Below are positions 31,803 to 41,837 of a stretch of 64,000 nucleotides of DNA, piece by piece; positions within the stretch are counted from its first letter, which is position 1; each line of letters begins with the position of its first letter. The translations under genes were made by a program, and so were the position numbers. The notes below the pieces were generated by a model. The model made no database searches and was not told the origin of the DNA. It saw nothing but the letters and a program-made list of their open reading frames with translations. This DNA is from Bufo bufo (taxonomy: Eukaryota > Chordata > Amphibia > Anura > Bufonidae): contig NC_053392.1 in the NCBI RefSeq assembly GCF_905171765.1, positions 38,386,956 through 38,450,955 on the forward strand, read 5' to 3'.

Positions 31803-33871
31803 GTCCTCCCCCAATGGGGGATTTTTCAGACCATTGCATCGGGGGCAGACTCCGTCCTTTTTTCCATGCCTGGTTAGCCATCACGTCAGACCCTTGGGTC
31901 TTGGCCACGGTCAGGGGTTTCCATATCGAGCTCGTAGACTCCCCAAGCCGCCTTCTCCCCCCCCCCTCCTTTTGTACTGTCAAGGCCCGATTGCACTCTG
32001 GTAGATCTGGAGCTTTTGTCCCTTTTCCACAAACGGGCGATAGAGAGGGCTTCTCAAATCCCAGGGGAGTCCTCAGCAATATCTTTCTTGTTCGGAAGAA
32101 AGGCGGTCAGATGTGCACCCAGTTATAAACCTGTGGGCTCTGAATACCATGGTTCGCTATCGCCACTTCAAGATGGAGGGTATTCACCTCCTCAGAGATT
32201 TGCTTGTTCCGGGGGACTGGATGGTGAAATTGTACCTCAAGGATGCTTACCTGACGGTTCCTTTTTCCACACAGTCCAGGGACCTTCTCAGTTTCCTATG
32301 GAGAGGGGAGATTTGGCGCTTCACTTGCCTCCCCTTCGGCCTCTCGTCGGTGCCTTGGTGTTTCACCAAGCTGATGCGTCCGGCCATGTCATGGCTTCGC
32401 AGTCGAGGGGTACGTCTGATTGTCTACCTGGACGACATCCTCATCATACATCAATCCAGGTCAACCTTGCTAGTACATCTGGGCTGGACTTCGGATCTCC
32501 TCTCACGCCTCGGGTTTCTCCTCAACCTGGAGAAGTCTTGCCTTGTCCCGCTGCAGAGGATGGAGTTCCTGGGATTCACCGTGGACTCGATGGCAGAATC
32601 TCAGCCTCCCGATGGCGGAATCTCAGCCTCCGGACAGCCTCCCAATGGCGAAGTTGCGCTCTATTCAACGGCACGCCCTGTCGGTTCCCCAGTTGACGTT
32701 GCGTCATCTAGCCCGCATCATTGGCCTGCTAGCCTCTTCAATCCAAGCTGTGTTCCTAGCTCTGCTGCATTACCGTGCCCTTGAGCGTCTAAATATCGTG
32801 CACCTTCATTCAGGTGCGGCGTTTGCGGATACAGTGACCCTGGATTCGGAGGCTCGGGAAGAACTCCACTGGTGGATAAACAACCTGGAGGCATGGAATG
32901 GCAAGGCGATTTTCGGTCTTCAGCCAGAATTCGTGGTGGAATCAGATGCGAGCCTGCAGGGCTGGGGGGCCCACTGCAACGGTATCTCCAGGGGAGGCCA
33001 TTGGACGGAAGACGAAACGCGCCTCCACATCAATGCTTTGGAACTTCTGGCCGGTTCCTTTGCTATTCGGAGCTTCACCAATGGGATGGCCCATGCGTGC
33101 ATCAGGTTACGTATGGACAATGTTTCAGCCGTACGGTACGTCAACCGTTTGGGAGGGACCCATTCGGCGACTCTAGCACGTCTCGCGAAGGATTTTTGGT
33201 CCTATTGCCTTTCCAAGGATATCATGGTTCAGGCGGAATATCTCCCTGGTCTCCACAACACTCAAGCGGATTGGAGCTCTCGCTGCTTTACGGACAGCAG
33301 CAATTGGAGGCTGGCTCCGGAGATGTTCTCGGCAATATCAGATGTCTGGGGTCCTTTTACCATAGACCTGTTCTCTTCGAGACTCAACGCACACCTTCCT
33401 CGCTTCTTCAGCTGGCGCCCGGATCCGGAGGCGGTGGATGCCTTTCTTCAGGATTGGTCCGCGTCTCTTCTGTACGCTTTCCCACCGTTTGCGATGATCC
33501 CGAGGATGCTGCTGCAGGCTCGTCGCCAGAGTGCCGACTTGGTCGTGGTGGTCCCATTTTGGGGGACTCAGAGTTGGTTCCCGGCTCTGCTAGAGCTCAT
33601 CATAGATGTGCCCCTTCTTCTTCCGAATCAAGCAGATCTTCTTCGCGACCCCCGGGGGTTTCGGCATCCGCTCCTGCTCGAGGGATCCCTACAGCTGCTA
33701 GCATGCCGAATCTCAGGATTCCTGGAGAGGTTGAGGGCGTTTCGGATGCAACTAGACGCCTCCTGGACAATGCATGGGCTCCCGGCACCAGAAAATCTTA
33801 TCGGGCAGCCTGGAGATCTTGGGCTAGCTGGTGCTTGGAACGGGACCTGGATCCCATTTCGGCACCTGTGA
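31742..33871 (+). pseudogene. DIRS I reverse transcriptase-RNase H-methyltransferase-like ORF, broken
   Basis: Frame 31742-32128 holds the linker and NIFLVRKKGGQM. A shift near 32115 moves to 32113-32784 with the RT palm: WMVKLYLKDAYLTV, RFTCLPFGLSSVPWCFTKL and the active site VRLIVYLDDILII. The next shift near 32600, beside a short local duplication (GGAATCTCAGCCTCC), moves to 32543-33871. That part carries RNase H (FVVESDASLQGWGAHC, LHINALELLAG, LRMDNVSAVRYVN, QAEYLPGLHNTQADWSSR) and a DAM-like part (IDLFSSRLNAHLPRFFSWRP, DAFLQDW, YAFPPFAMIPRMLL, VVVPFWGTQSWFP). It overlaps both gag and recombinase frames, as in other DIRS elements. Its RNase H is undamaged, whereas the one in DIRS II has a deletion. 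Confidence 0.88.
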
Positions 33872-34656
33872 GTTACCTCCTACAGTTTCTTACCTCCTTG
33901 TTTGAGGCGGGGAAGGCTTATAGGACTATTAACCTTTTCCGGTCTGCCATTTCGTCCACTCATTAGGGCTTTGAGGGTATCCCTGCGGGACAGCATCCTT
34001 TGGTGTGTCGCTTGCTGCGTGGTTCTCGCCTGGCTCGCCCTCCGCGGCCTCGTTTTTCTACGACTTGGGATGTTTCCTTGGTGCTGTCTTTTTTAGCTTC
34101 CTGGCCCAGAAATCCGGATCTCTCGTTGAGACAGTTATCAGCTAAGTTGTTGGTGCTTTTTTGTCTAATTTCTTGTAAAAGGGTGTCTGACGTTCGGGCC
34201 CTCGATCACGACGCCAGATCCTTTACTCCGGAAGGCGTCTCCTTCAATATTTCCAGACGCACCAAGACTAACATCAGGGAGGTATCATATCCCAGTTTCC
34301 CGTCTTCACCAGCTCTTTGTCCAGTGCCCTGTTTGCGAGATATGAATCCCGGAAGAGGGCCCATCGCTCTCCTTTGATCCTGCAACTTTTTCTTTCCATT
34401 CGCCATCCCTTTGGACCGGTCTCCAGCCCGACTTTGGCTCGTTGGATGAAGTGGGCTTTTTCTCTTGCTGCAGTGGATACTTCCATCTTCACGGCGCAAT
34501 TCGGCGAGAGGTGCAGCTGCCACCTCTTTAGCGATTTCAGGTCCGCGTTTGGAGGACATCTTACGTTTAGCTGACTGGTCTAGGGTCACGACGTTCAGAG
34601 AGGATTATTTTCGTCCTCCTCCTCATCTGTTTTCTTCCATAATTGACCAGCTTTAA
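33712..34656 (+). pseudogene. DIRS I tyrosine recombinase, broken
   Basis: The N-terminal core-binding part reads LLDNAWAPGTRKSYRAAWRS then WCLERDLDPISAPVSYLLQF and AYRTINLFRSAISS. A TAG at 33964 interrupts. The core then continues with the first catalytic Arg in CKRVSDVRALD (about 34180-34205). The frame is lost again near 34330-34500, and the His-x-x-Arg and Tyr (FREDYF, about 34598-34612) are in another frame. The enzyme would integrate the circular DNA copy. Inactive here. Confidence 0.85.
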
Positions 34657-34660
34657 ACTT

Positions 34661-34758
34661 GCAATAGGAGCCTCCGTGTCTTGATGTAAAACTACATGAT
34701 TTTCCTAGTCTATGATGTAAAGTCATGGTTTTATTAAAGACACGGAGGCGAGTATTGC
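34661..34758 (+). repeat. DIRS I internal complementary region
   Basis: Sequence 'ggagcctccgtgtcttgatg' followed by 'taaaactacatgattttcct' and 'acacggaggcgagtattgc' is complementary to the joined outer ends of the left and right terminal repeats. This is the DIRS signature used to template a closed circle. At its centre, AAAACTACATG is the inverse of right end + GTT + left end. Confidence 0.85.
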
Positions 34759-35279
34759 CCTCCCTGGTTTCTACTCCCATCCCTTTTAACTATTCGGAGG
34801 ATTTTTATGTTATGTTAGTTGACTGTTTAATATTGTTATAGTTGCATGGATTGTTTGATGGGGTTATTGCCGATTAACGTCTTTCAGAGGTTGTATGATT
34901 TCTACCTGGTATTTACACTGGCCATATTGTCTATTTTCTTTTTCAGGCTCTGCTGACTACAGGAATCTACATCCTTCTGTTTTTTCTTCAAAAGTGTTAG
35001 CCATGTTGGCTTTGGTTGTGCTGTTTGGATGGAGTTGAGATATTCGCTTCCAGGTTCTAGGTTCCAGTTTACGGTTCCAGTTCGTTTACCGGCGGTGGTG
35101 TCAGGTTTCCAAAGAAAGAGGAAGATCCAGAGGAGGAGCGGCCTGTTATAGGGGCTGTCTGGGGTGGGGCGATGGTTACCATGGTTACATTGTTCTTTAT
35201 GTAAATTTCTTTGCTGCTATTGGTGGACAGTAAAGGAAGAGATAGCAATACTCGCCTCCGTGTCTTTAATAAAACCATG

Positions 35280-35984
35280 TAGAGAAGAAGGTTTCTGATC
35301 AGGCGCAAAACACATAGGATCCAATCCGTCTTTTATAGGTGAATCTTTTTTAATTGCATAAATAAAATAAAATAAAATAGAACAACGCGTTTCGGGGCTC
35401 AAAGTGTCCCCTTCATCAGGTTAACAGTAGTCACAATGAATAATGTCAGTACAGGTATATAAAGATCCAAAAAAAACGCCAAAAAACGGATTACCTGAGA
35501 GCTGCCCACAGATGGGAGGGGCTAGCTGCAGGTGATGTGCCACAAATATACATATAACTGTTCAAAAAATACATGTAATCACAGTATGTAATTGCAGCCA
35601 ATACTTAGAAATTATATAGGGGGGTATATTACATATAATCGGCGATTCACTCTTAAGTTTATTATAAATAGGGACGGAGGACAGGAGTCACATGACCGCA
35701 GTGCTCTACAAGCATCCTTTGGGGGATTGGGCCTCCGATCCCAAAGATACCTCTTCTGCGGCTGCATCCACGGATCCGAAAAATCTCTCTCTTTTACTTA
35801 CATACCTACAATAGAGTTGTGTCTATTATTGCACAACCTAAAAAGGTGAGCACCTTTAACTTGTTTTACAATTAAGTTTGTATTGAACATACTACCCTAT
35901 TGTGCGCCCCCCATACCCCTTCTTTTGTCTCCATGTTCCCCTCCTGACCGAGGGGGACTCTAGACTCGCCTGTGGTTTCCAAGA
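35280..35984. mobile_element. Truncated Penelope-like element in DIRS I right repeat
   Basis: 705 bp flanked by a perfect 15-bp duplication of TTTAATAAAACCATG (35265-35279, 35985-35999). It contains a hammerhead-like motif (next entry) and no protein frame of note. The 15-bp duplication and the ribozyme are what link it to Penelope-like retroelements, presumably as a terminally truncated copy. Confidence 0.65.
35382..35420 (-). ncRNA. Hammerhead-ribozyme-like motif
   Basis: On the minus strand: CCTGATGAAGGGG, a loop ACACTTTGAG, then CCCCGAAACGCGTTG. CTGATGA and GAAAC are the two conserved core boxes and GGGG/CCCC forms stem II. The palindrome ACGCGT after GAAA could be stem III of a two-fold (dimeric) ribozyme. 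This is established for Penelope-like elements as a family. Whether this copy cleaves is unknown. Confidence 0.7.
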
Positions 35985-36035
35985 TTTAATAAAACCATGA
36001 CTTTACATCATATACTAGGAAAAGCATACAGTATA

Positions 36036-36130
36036 GTTACATCCTGTATTATACATCAGTGCTAAACTCACTATTCTGCTGGTGCAGTCACTGTGTACAT
36101 ACATTACTTATCCTATACTGATCCTGAGTT
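36036..36130 (+). repeat. Array remnant between the two DIRS elements
   Basis: One unit: GTTACATCCTGTATTATACATC through CTATACTGATCCTGAGTT. It starts with the right-hand GTT of DIRS I and ends with the left-hand GTT of DIRS II. Confidence 0.85.
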
Positions 36131-36293
36131 TTACAGCAAGACACGGAGGCTTCATATTGCTTTCTCCTTCTTTACTGACCACCAATAGCAGCAAAGAGAA
36201 AAAATTTACATACAAGGAACCATAGCAACCAAGGTCCCTCCCCACTGGCCCCTATAATAGGCCGCTCTTCCTCTGTAACTTCCTCTTTCTTTG

Positions 36294-36906
36294 CTGCTGC
36301 CAAGATAAGTACACCGAAAATTTCTTTATCTGTGATTTGTATTTTATCAAGGCTTTGTGCTTTTATATATGTGCGCTTTTTTACCCAGGGTGACTAACCC
36401 TGTTTCGCTTATAGCGCTACCCTCTTGCTTTGCGTCCCGCTTTACTGCCAGCTGCGCTTATTCCCGCGCTTTATTGTGCCTCTGCTTGCGCTCCCCGGCG
36501 TCCCCCCTTCTCTACTAGCTGTCGCTCTCTACGGCGACTCGGTTCGCCGGCGCGATGCTTCCCCTCACACACTGGAACAGTCTCACCTCGTCCCTGGACA
36601 TTTGGGAGACGATAGCTCCATCCCGGTCTCCAGCGGCACCTATCTTGAACTCCTCCGGTGGTCAGGACGGCCGCGAGATCTCGCGAGATCTCAGCGGCCA
36701 TTCGGTAATAGCTTACCGCATTTTGCGGGCTTTGCAGCAGGACTTCCTGTACCTCCGTCACTTCCGGCCCGGCTTACATCTGCTCCTGTGCCCTGCGGTC
36801 GGCGGCTCCTGCTCTCTGCCCTTGCTCCGGTCACTGTTCATATCAGGTGCTATTAGTTGCAGCTAGCGCTTGCTTTTACCAGGATTTGTTCATTCTCTGA
36901 AAGTTA
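36294..36906 (+). other. DIRS II leader
   Basis: Non-coding sequence rich in C and T with CpG clusters (e.g. CGCGAGATCTCGCGAGATCT at 36671-36690, a perfect-looking palindrome shared in style with DIRS I). Open frames here are fortuitous. Confidence 0.55.
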
Positions 36907-38673
36907 TTGTGGGATCATGTCTACCCCTATTCCTACTACTATCAGTATGCCCCCTCCTCCCCTGAGGGTCACAATACCACAGATGTGGATGCACAGACGC
37001 TGGCTTTACAGCGCTCTGTATCAGACGCTATCATGGCGGCCATGGGCTCTATGTCGACTATATTGTCACAAACCATTACCCATGCTCTGTCCGCCCAGCC
37101 AGCTAGTAGGTCCTTGCCAGACCATAACACTACTCCGCAGCCTACCTCCATTGAACCTCCTGTGCCACAGGAGACTTTGACTGGTGCGCATCATGCCACC
37201 CCAGAGACCGTGCATAGTTCACGGAAAAGAGCCTTTTCCCGCCAGGCAGAACGGGCGCGGACATGGAAGTGCGCTAGAGCACAATCACCGGAAATGTCTG
37301 ACTCTGATAGAGCTTCAGACGAGGAGGCTATTGCGGACTTTGACTACGGGTCAGAGGAGGATGTCGCCCCCCCAGTGCAGGGTCCTTCTACATCCGCTAC
37401 TGCGGCCTCCTCTGCCAGAGATGTGGCATCCTCTGCTAACGCTAATCGCTCAGAGGCTCTACTAGATGCGTCAGGCGAACCCATGTTCGACCCTGAAGCT
37501 CTGCATCACCCGCGCTCTGCGGAATGGCTCCCCACTGAACATGTGGGGTCCTATTTAGAACATTGGGTACGCCACCCTCTTAACCGTGAGACACGGAACA
37601 AGCTTAGGGCCGAGTGCCCCAGGCCGATTGTGCCTAACAAAGTATGTGACACCCCCATAGTTGACCCCAAGATGTCACAATTCTTGGCCAAAACTGGCTG
37701 GAACCCTAAGAAGGGCCTGGATTCAGCTCTCCGCAGCTGCCAGGACAAGGTCTTGGATATCTTTGGCCCGCTGGCAAAGATTTTTGAATTGGCTGAAACA
37801 GCTAGAAATGAGGGCTCTCCAATAGACCCCGAGGAACTACGGGGTTGGATCCAGAGGGCAATTTGTATTGCCGGTAACGCCAATACCTCCTTGGCAATCG
37901 AGAGGCGCAAAGCCATCTTGTTTAAGATCGACCCCAAGTTGGCAAATTTAGCGCTCACGGAGGCGGGTAAGGACGCCCAGGGTCTCCTCTTTGGAGACTC
38001 TTTTATTAAGGATATGAGCCGTTTCGTGGGTACTTTTACCGCACTTGACAAGGCCCAAGCTAATTTGCGCAGAGTATTTCAGGGACGGGTCTCTCATCGG
38101 GCCGGCAGTAGTAGGGGCCGCGTGTCCGGCCGTGCAAACTTTCAGGCCCGTGGCACGAACAGAGGTTCTGGTGGTCAACGACCGTCATTCCAGGACCAGC
38201 GTAACCCGTCACCTTTCTTCTCCACCGGAGGAAATCAATGGAGGTCTCGTTCCTTCAGAGGAAATCCAAGCTACCGCAGACCCTTGGGTAAGTCCTCCCC
38301 AGATCGGGGATTCTATGGTCCCTTGTGTAGGGGGCAGACTCCATCTTTTTTCGCATGCTTGGGACCTCATCATCTCAGATCCATGGGTACTTTCCACGGT
38401 CAGGGGATTTCACATAGAACTCACGGGTTCCACCTCCCTAATCCCCTCCCCTCCGCCCATACCTTTGTCACGCCCAGATTGCGCTCTGGTGGACACGGAA
38501 CTGGTTTCCCTCAGGCAAAAACAGGCGATAGAGCGAGCGCCCCCTTTTGGGAGAGGGGTGGTCAGCAACATCTTCCTCGTCCAGAAAAAAGGGGGTCAGA
38601 TGAGACCTGTCATCAACCTCCGCGCCCTCAAGATGGAGGGGATCCACCTCCTTCGGGACTTGTTAGTTCTTAG
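36907..38673 (+). CDS. DIRS II gag-like ORF
   Basis: Open from 36907; the first in-frame ATG is 37033 (MAAMGSMSTILSQTITHALS). An ATG at 36917 is in a different frame, so the true start is unsure. Domains by eye: Ser/Thr/Pro-rich start, a basic patch (SRKRAFSRQAERARTWKCAR), an acidic serine stretch (SDSDRASDEEA), then a conserved core of about 230 residues (MFDPEALHHPRSAEWLPTEH to AQGLLFGDSFIKDMSRFVGT) and a Gly/Arg/Ser-rich tail (GRVSHRAGSSRGRVSGRANF) likely to bind RNA. The tail overlaps the pol frame from 38045. The presumed role is particle formation or RNA packaging. Free of stops, but expression is untested. Confidence 0.8.
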   Translation: MWDHVYPYSYYYQYAPSSPEGHNTTDVDAQTLALQRSVSDAIMAAMGSMSTILSQTITHALSAQPASRSLPDHNTTPQPTSIEPPVPQETLTGAHHATPETVHSSRKRAFSRQAERARTWKCARAQSPEMSDSDRASDEEAIADFDYGSEEDVAPPVQGPSTSATAASSARDVASSANANRSEALLDASGEPMFDPEALHHPRSAEWLPTEHVGSYLEHWVRHPLNRETRNKLRAECPRPIVPNKVCDTPIVDPKMSQFLAKTGWNPKKGLDSALRSCQDKVLDIFGPLAKIFELAETARNEGSPIDPEELRGWIQRAICIAGNANTSLAIERRKAILFKIDPKLANLALTEAGKDAQGLLFGDSFIKDMSRFVGTFTALDKAQANLRRVFQGRVSHRAGSSRGRVSGRANFQARGTNRGSGGQRPSFQDQRNPSPFFSTGGNQWRSRSFRGNPSYRRPLGKSSPDRGFYGPLCRGQTPSFFACLGPHHLRSMGTFHGQGISHRTHGFHLPNPLPSAHTFVTPRLRSGGHGTGFPQAKTGDRASAPFWERGGQQHLPRPEKRGSDETCHQPPRPQDGGDPPPSGLVSS

Positions 38674-40293
38674 GGACTGGATGGTAAAGCTGGATCTGAA
38701 AGATGCTTATCTGACGGTCCCAGTGGCCTTGCATTCCAGGGATCTTCTCCGGTTCCGGTGGAGAGGAGAAATCTGGAGGTTCACCTGTCTACCATTCGGA
38801 CTGTCATCGGCCCCTTGGTGTTTCACCAAGTTGCTACGTCCAGTTGTGTCATGGTTGAGGACACGGGGCGTACGCCTTATCATCTACCTGGACGACATCT
38901 TGCTGATGCACGAGTCCAGGTCGGGACTACTGGAACATCTCCAGTGGACGGCGAACCTACTTTCAGATCTCGGGTTCCTCCTCAACAAGGAGAAGTCTTC
39001 TCTCATCCCATCCCAGAGGATGGAATTCCTGGGATTCATGGTGGACTCGCTCTCGGAGTCCCTCAGCCTGCCGGCGGCAAAGTTACGAGCCATCCGCAAG
39101 GAGTTGAGGCATGCTCTTCTCGTCCCCAGCCTCTCATTGCGTCACCTAGCTCGCATCATCGGTTTGCTGGCCTCATCGATTCAGGCGGTGTTTCCGGCCC
39201 TGTTACACTACCGGGCTCTTCAACGGCTGAAGATCGCCCATCTTCGGACCGGTGCCTCCTTTGCGGACGCGGTGGTTCTGGACTTGGAGGCCCGAGAGGA
39301 GTTGAGTTGGTGGATCGCCAATCTGGAGGCGTGGAACGGCAGAGCAATCTTCGGATTTCTGCCAGAATTGACCATCGAATCGGATGCGAGCCTCCAGGGC
39401 TGGGGCGCCCATTGCAATGGGGTCTCCACCGAGGGAGCCTGGTCGACGGAAGAATCCCTCCTCCATATCAATGCCTTGCGGTGAGGAGTTTCTCCAATGG
39501 GATCGCCAACGCGTGCATCAGGCTACGGATGGACAATATATCGGCGGTCCAGTATGTCAATCGTTTGGGAGGAACCCACTCGGCAACCCTGGCTCGGTTG
39601 GCCAAGGACTTTTGGTCGTTTTGCCTGTCCAGAGACATCATGGTACAAGCAGAATACTTGCCGGGGCTGAGCAACGTTCGTGCGGACTGGAACTCGCGCT
39701 ACCTGGCGGATGGCAGCGACTGGCAGTTGGATCCACAGATCTTCTCAGCAATCTCGGAGATATGGGACCCAATGTCGGTCAATCTCTTTGCCTCTCGGCT
39801 CAACAGGCAACTCGTCCGGTTTTTCAGCTGGCGTCCAGATCCGGAAGCGGTGGCGGTGGATGCGTTTCTTCAAGATTGGTCGGTAGCCCGCCTTTATGCT
39901 TTTCCTCCTTTCTCGATGATTCCGAGGACTCTCCTCCAGGTCCAACGTCACCTGGCGGATGTGGTGTTGGTGATTCCGTTCTGGGGGTCTCAGGTCTGGT
40001 TCCCTTCACTGATGAGGATCCTGGTGGAAGTACCTCTTCTCCTCCCGACCCGTCTGGATCTCCTACGCAATCCTCAGGGGCTACACCATCCACTTCTCCT
40101 AGACAGATCCCTACGGTTGTTGGCGTGCCGGATCTCCGGACACCTGGAGCTGTCGAGGGAATTTCGGCAGCAACTAGACAGTTACTGGATAACGCATGGG
40201 CTCCCGGTACCAGAAAGTCTTACCGGGCAGCCTGGAGAACTTGGGCTAATTGGTGCGTGGAACGGGACCTGGATCCCATTTCGGCACCTGTAG
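38045..40293 (+). pseudogene. DIRS II RT-RNase H-methyltransferase-like ORF, one deletion
   Basis: The first part, to 39483, has RT blocks NIFLVQKKGGQMRPVINLRA, WMVKLDLKDAYLTVPV, RFTCLPFGLSSAPWCFTKLL, the active site RLIIYLDDILLM and FLLNKEKSSLIPSQRMEFLG. RNase H begins at LTIESDASLQGWGAHCN. At 39480 a deletion of about 23 bases removes the ELLAGSFAI region, and reading continues in the 38758-40293 frame with VRSFSNGIANACIRLRMDNI, AEYLPGLSNVRADWNSRY, then the DAM-like part (VNLFASRLNRQLVRFFSWRP, DAFLQDWSVARLYAFPPFS, VIPFWGSQVWFPSL). RNase H would remove the RNA strand. The deletion likely kills it. The RT domain itself is intact. Confidence 0.88.
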
Positions 40294-41079
40294 CCCACCT
40301 ACTGGAGTTCCTCACATCTCTCTTTGAAGCGGGAAAGGCGTATCGGACCATTAACCTTTTCAGGTCTGCTATTTCTTCTTCCCATGCGGGGTTCGAGGGT
40401 GTGCCGGCTGGTCAACATCCTTCTGTGTCTCGCCTTTTGCGTGGGTCACGGTTGGCTCGACCTCCTCGACCTCGTTTTTCCACTACATGGGACGTCTCTC
40501 TGGTCTTATCCTTTTTATCCTCTTGGCCCGAGAATTCTGCCCTTACAATTAGGCAATTATCCGCAAAGTTGTTGGCATTGTTTTGCCTTATTTCTTGTAA
40601 AAGGGTCTCGGATGTGAGAGCCCTTGACTACGACGCTCGTTCGTTTACCCCTGGATGGGGTCACCTTTAACATTTCACATCGAACCAAGACTAACATTAG
40701 GTCTCTCTCCTATCCCAGTTTCCCTTCATCTCCGGTCTTGTGCCCTGTGGCTTGCCTTAAGGAGTACGAATCCAGGACTTTGTCACGCCGGTCTTCCGCC
40801 ATTTCCCAATTGTTTCTTTCAATCCGACATCCTTTTGGTCCTGTTTCTAGCCCTACGTTGGCGCGTTGGCTCAAGTGGGTCATGTCTCTTGCAGGTATCG
40901 ACACTTCTATCTTCATGGCCCACTCTGCACGGGGTGCCTCTGCCACTGCCTTGGCGGTTTCGGGGGCCAGATTGGAGGATGTCATGCGTTTGGCGGATTG
41001 GTCGAGTGTTACCACATTCAGAGAATTTTATTTTTGCCCTCCGTCTAATCTGTTTGCTTCTATTATAGACAGGCTTTGA
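39384..41079 (+). pseudogene. DIRS II tyrosine recombinase, one frameshift
   Basis: It overlaps the end of pol in another frame. The recombinase proper starts near 40160 with QLLDNAWAPGTRKSYRAAWR, WCVERDLDPISAPVAHLLEF and AYRTINLFRSAISSSHAGFE. The first catalytic Arg is in CKRVSDVRALD (about 40600-40632). A one-base insertion near 40655 (CCCCTGGATGG) ends the frame at 40670. The frame starting near 40624 continues with the His-x-x-Arg box AHSARGAS (about 40919-40942), the Trp of RLADWSS and the catalytic Tyr of FREFYF (about 41020-41037), ending DRL at 41079. One step from intact. Confidence 0.88.
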
Positions 41080-41083
41080 ACTT

Positions 41084-41182
41084 GCAATATGAAGCCTCTG
41101 TGTCTTGCTGTAAAACTAAATGATTTTCCTATTCCATGACGTAAAGTCATAGTTTTATTAAAGACACGGAGGCGTGTATTGC
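41084..41182 (+). repeat. DIRS II internal complementary region
   Basis: Reads 'gaagcctctgtgtcttgctg', 'taaaactaaatgattttcct', 'attaaagacacggaggcg': the inverse of the left repeat start joined to the inverse of the right repeat end, meeting at AAAACTAAATG. It lies directly behind the recombinase stop. Between it and the right repeat, 41183-41620 is AT-rich and holds no gene. Confidence 0.87.
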
Positions 41183-41837
41183 CCGCCCTATTCCCTCCCT
41201 TGGGTTTTTTTCTCGCGGTTTTTTGTTACAGGGGTCATGTATCATTACCTCTATGTATTATTAACCTTTTAAGTTATTTTGTTTTAGGTATTTATTGTCC
41301 TAATGTTTGTTTCATTGCCATTGTTTTGCATGTTATTTTTTGCCATTTATATTGTCTTCTGTCATTTGACACCTGTTGAGTCAGTTGCGTAGATGGCTTC
41401 CGGACATTCTGTCCTGACATGTTTGTTTCACCTAGGCCTATGGTCTGTTTTATTTTCCAGGATGAAGTTATTTCCGTTATGGGATGCCGTGTTACCGGAT
41501 GATGTCTTCTATAGTTTAGCCAGGTTGGCTAGTTGATTGCGCTACATGGGCGTTGGACTTTCCGTTCCAGTTAAAGTTCGGAGTTATCGTTGGGATGTTC
41601 GTGATGTCAGCATCATTTTTCAAAGAAAGAGGAAGTTACAGAGGAAGAGCGGCCTATTATAGGGGCCAGTGGGGAGGGACCTTGGTTGCTATGGTTCCTT
41701 GTATGTAAATTTTTTCTCTTTGCTGCTATTGGTGGTCAGTAAAGAAGGAGAAAGCAATACTCGCCTCCGTGTCTTTAATAAAACTATGACTTTACGTCAT
41801 GGAATAGGAAAATCATTTAGTTACATCCTGTATTATA

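Larger units (their letters stand above)
29648..36035 (+). mobile_element. DIRS retrotransposon I
   Basis: Complete DIRS architecture: left inverted terminal repeat 29648-29811, gag, RT/RNase H, methyltransferase-like region, tyrosine recombinase, an internal complementary region 34661-34758, and a right inverted repeat from 35110 to 36035. The element lies between two GTT triplets (29645-29647 and 36036-36038) within the tandem array, with no longer target duplication, as expected for recombinase-mediated insertion of a circle. A 705-bp Penelope-like insert (35280-35984) splits the right repeat. All frames carry damage. Confidence 0.92.
36131..41819 (+). mobile_element. DIRS retrotransposon II, nearly intact
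   Basis: 5689 bp, same orientation and layout as DIRS I, without the Penelope insert. Left repeat 36131-36293 (TTACAGCAAGACACGGAGG), right repeat 41621-41819 ending AAATCATTTA, internal complementary region 41084-41182. It is flanked by GTT at 36128-36130 and 41820-41822 in the tandem array. Frames are open apart from a short deletion in RNase H and a single-base shift in the recombinase, so it is the younger of the two. Confidence 0.93.
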
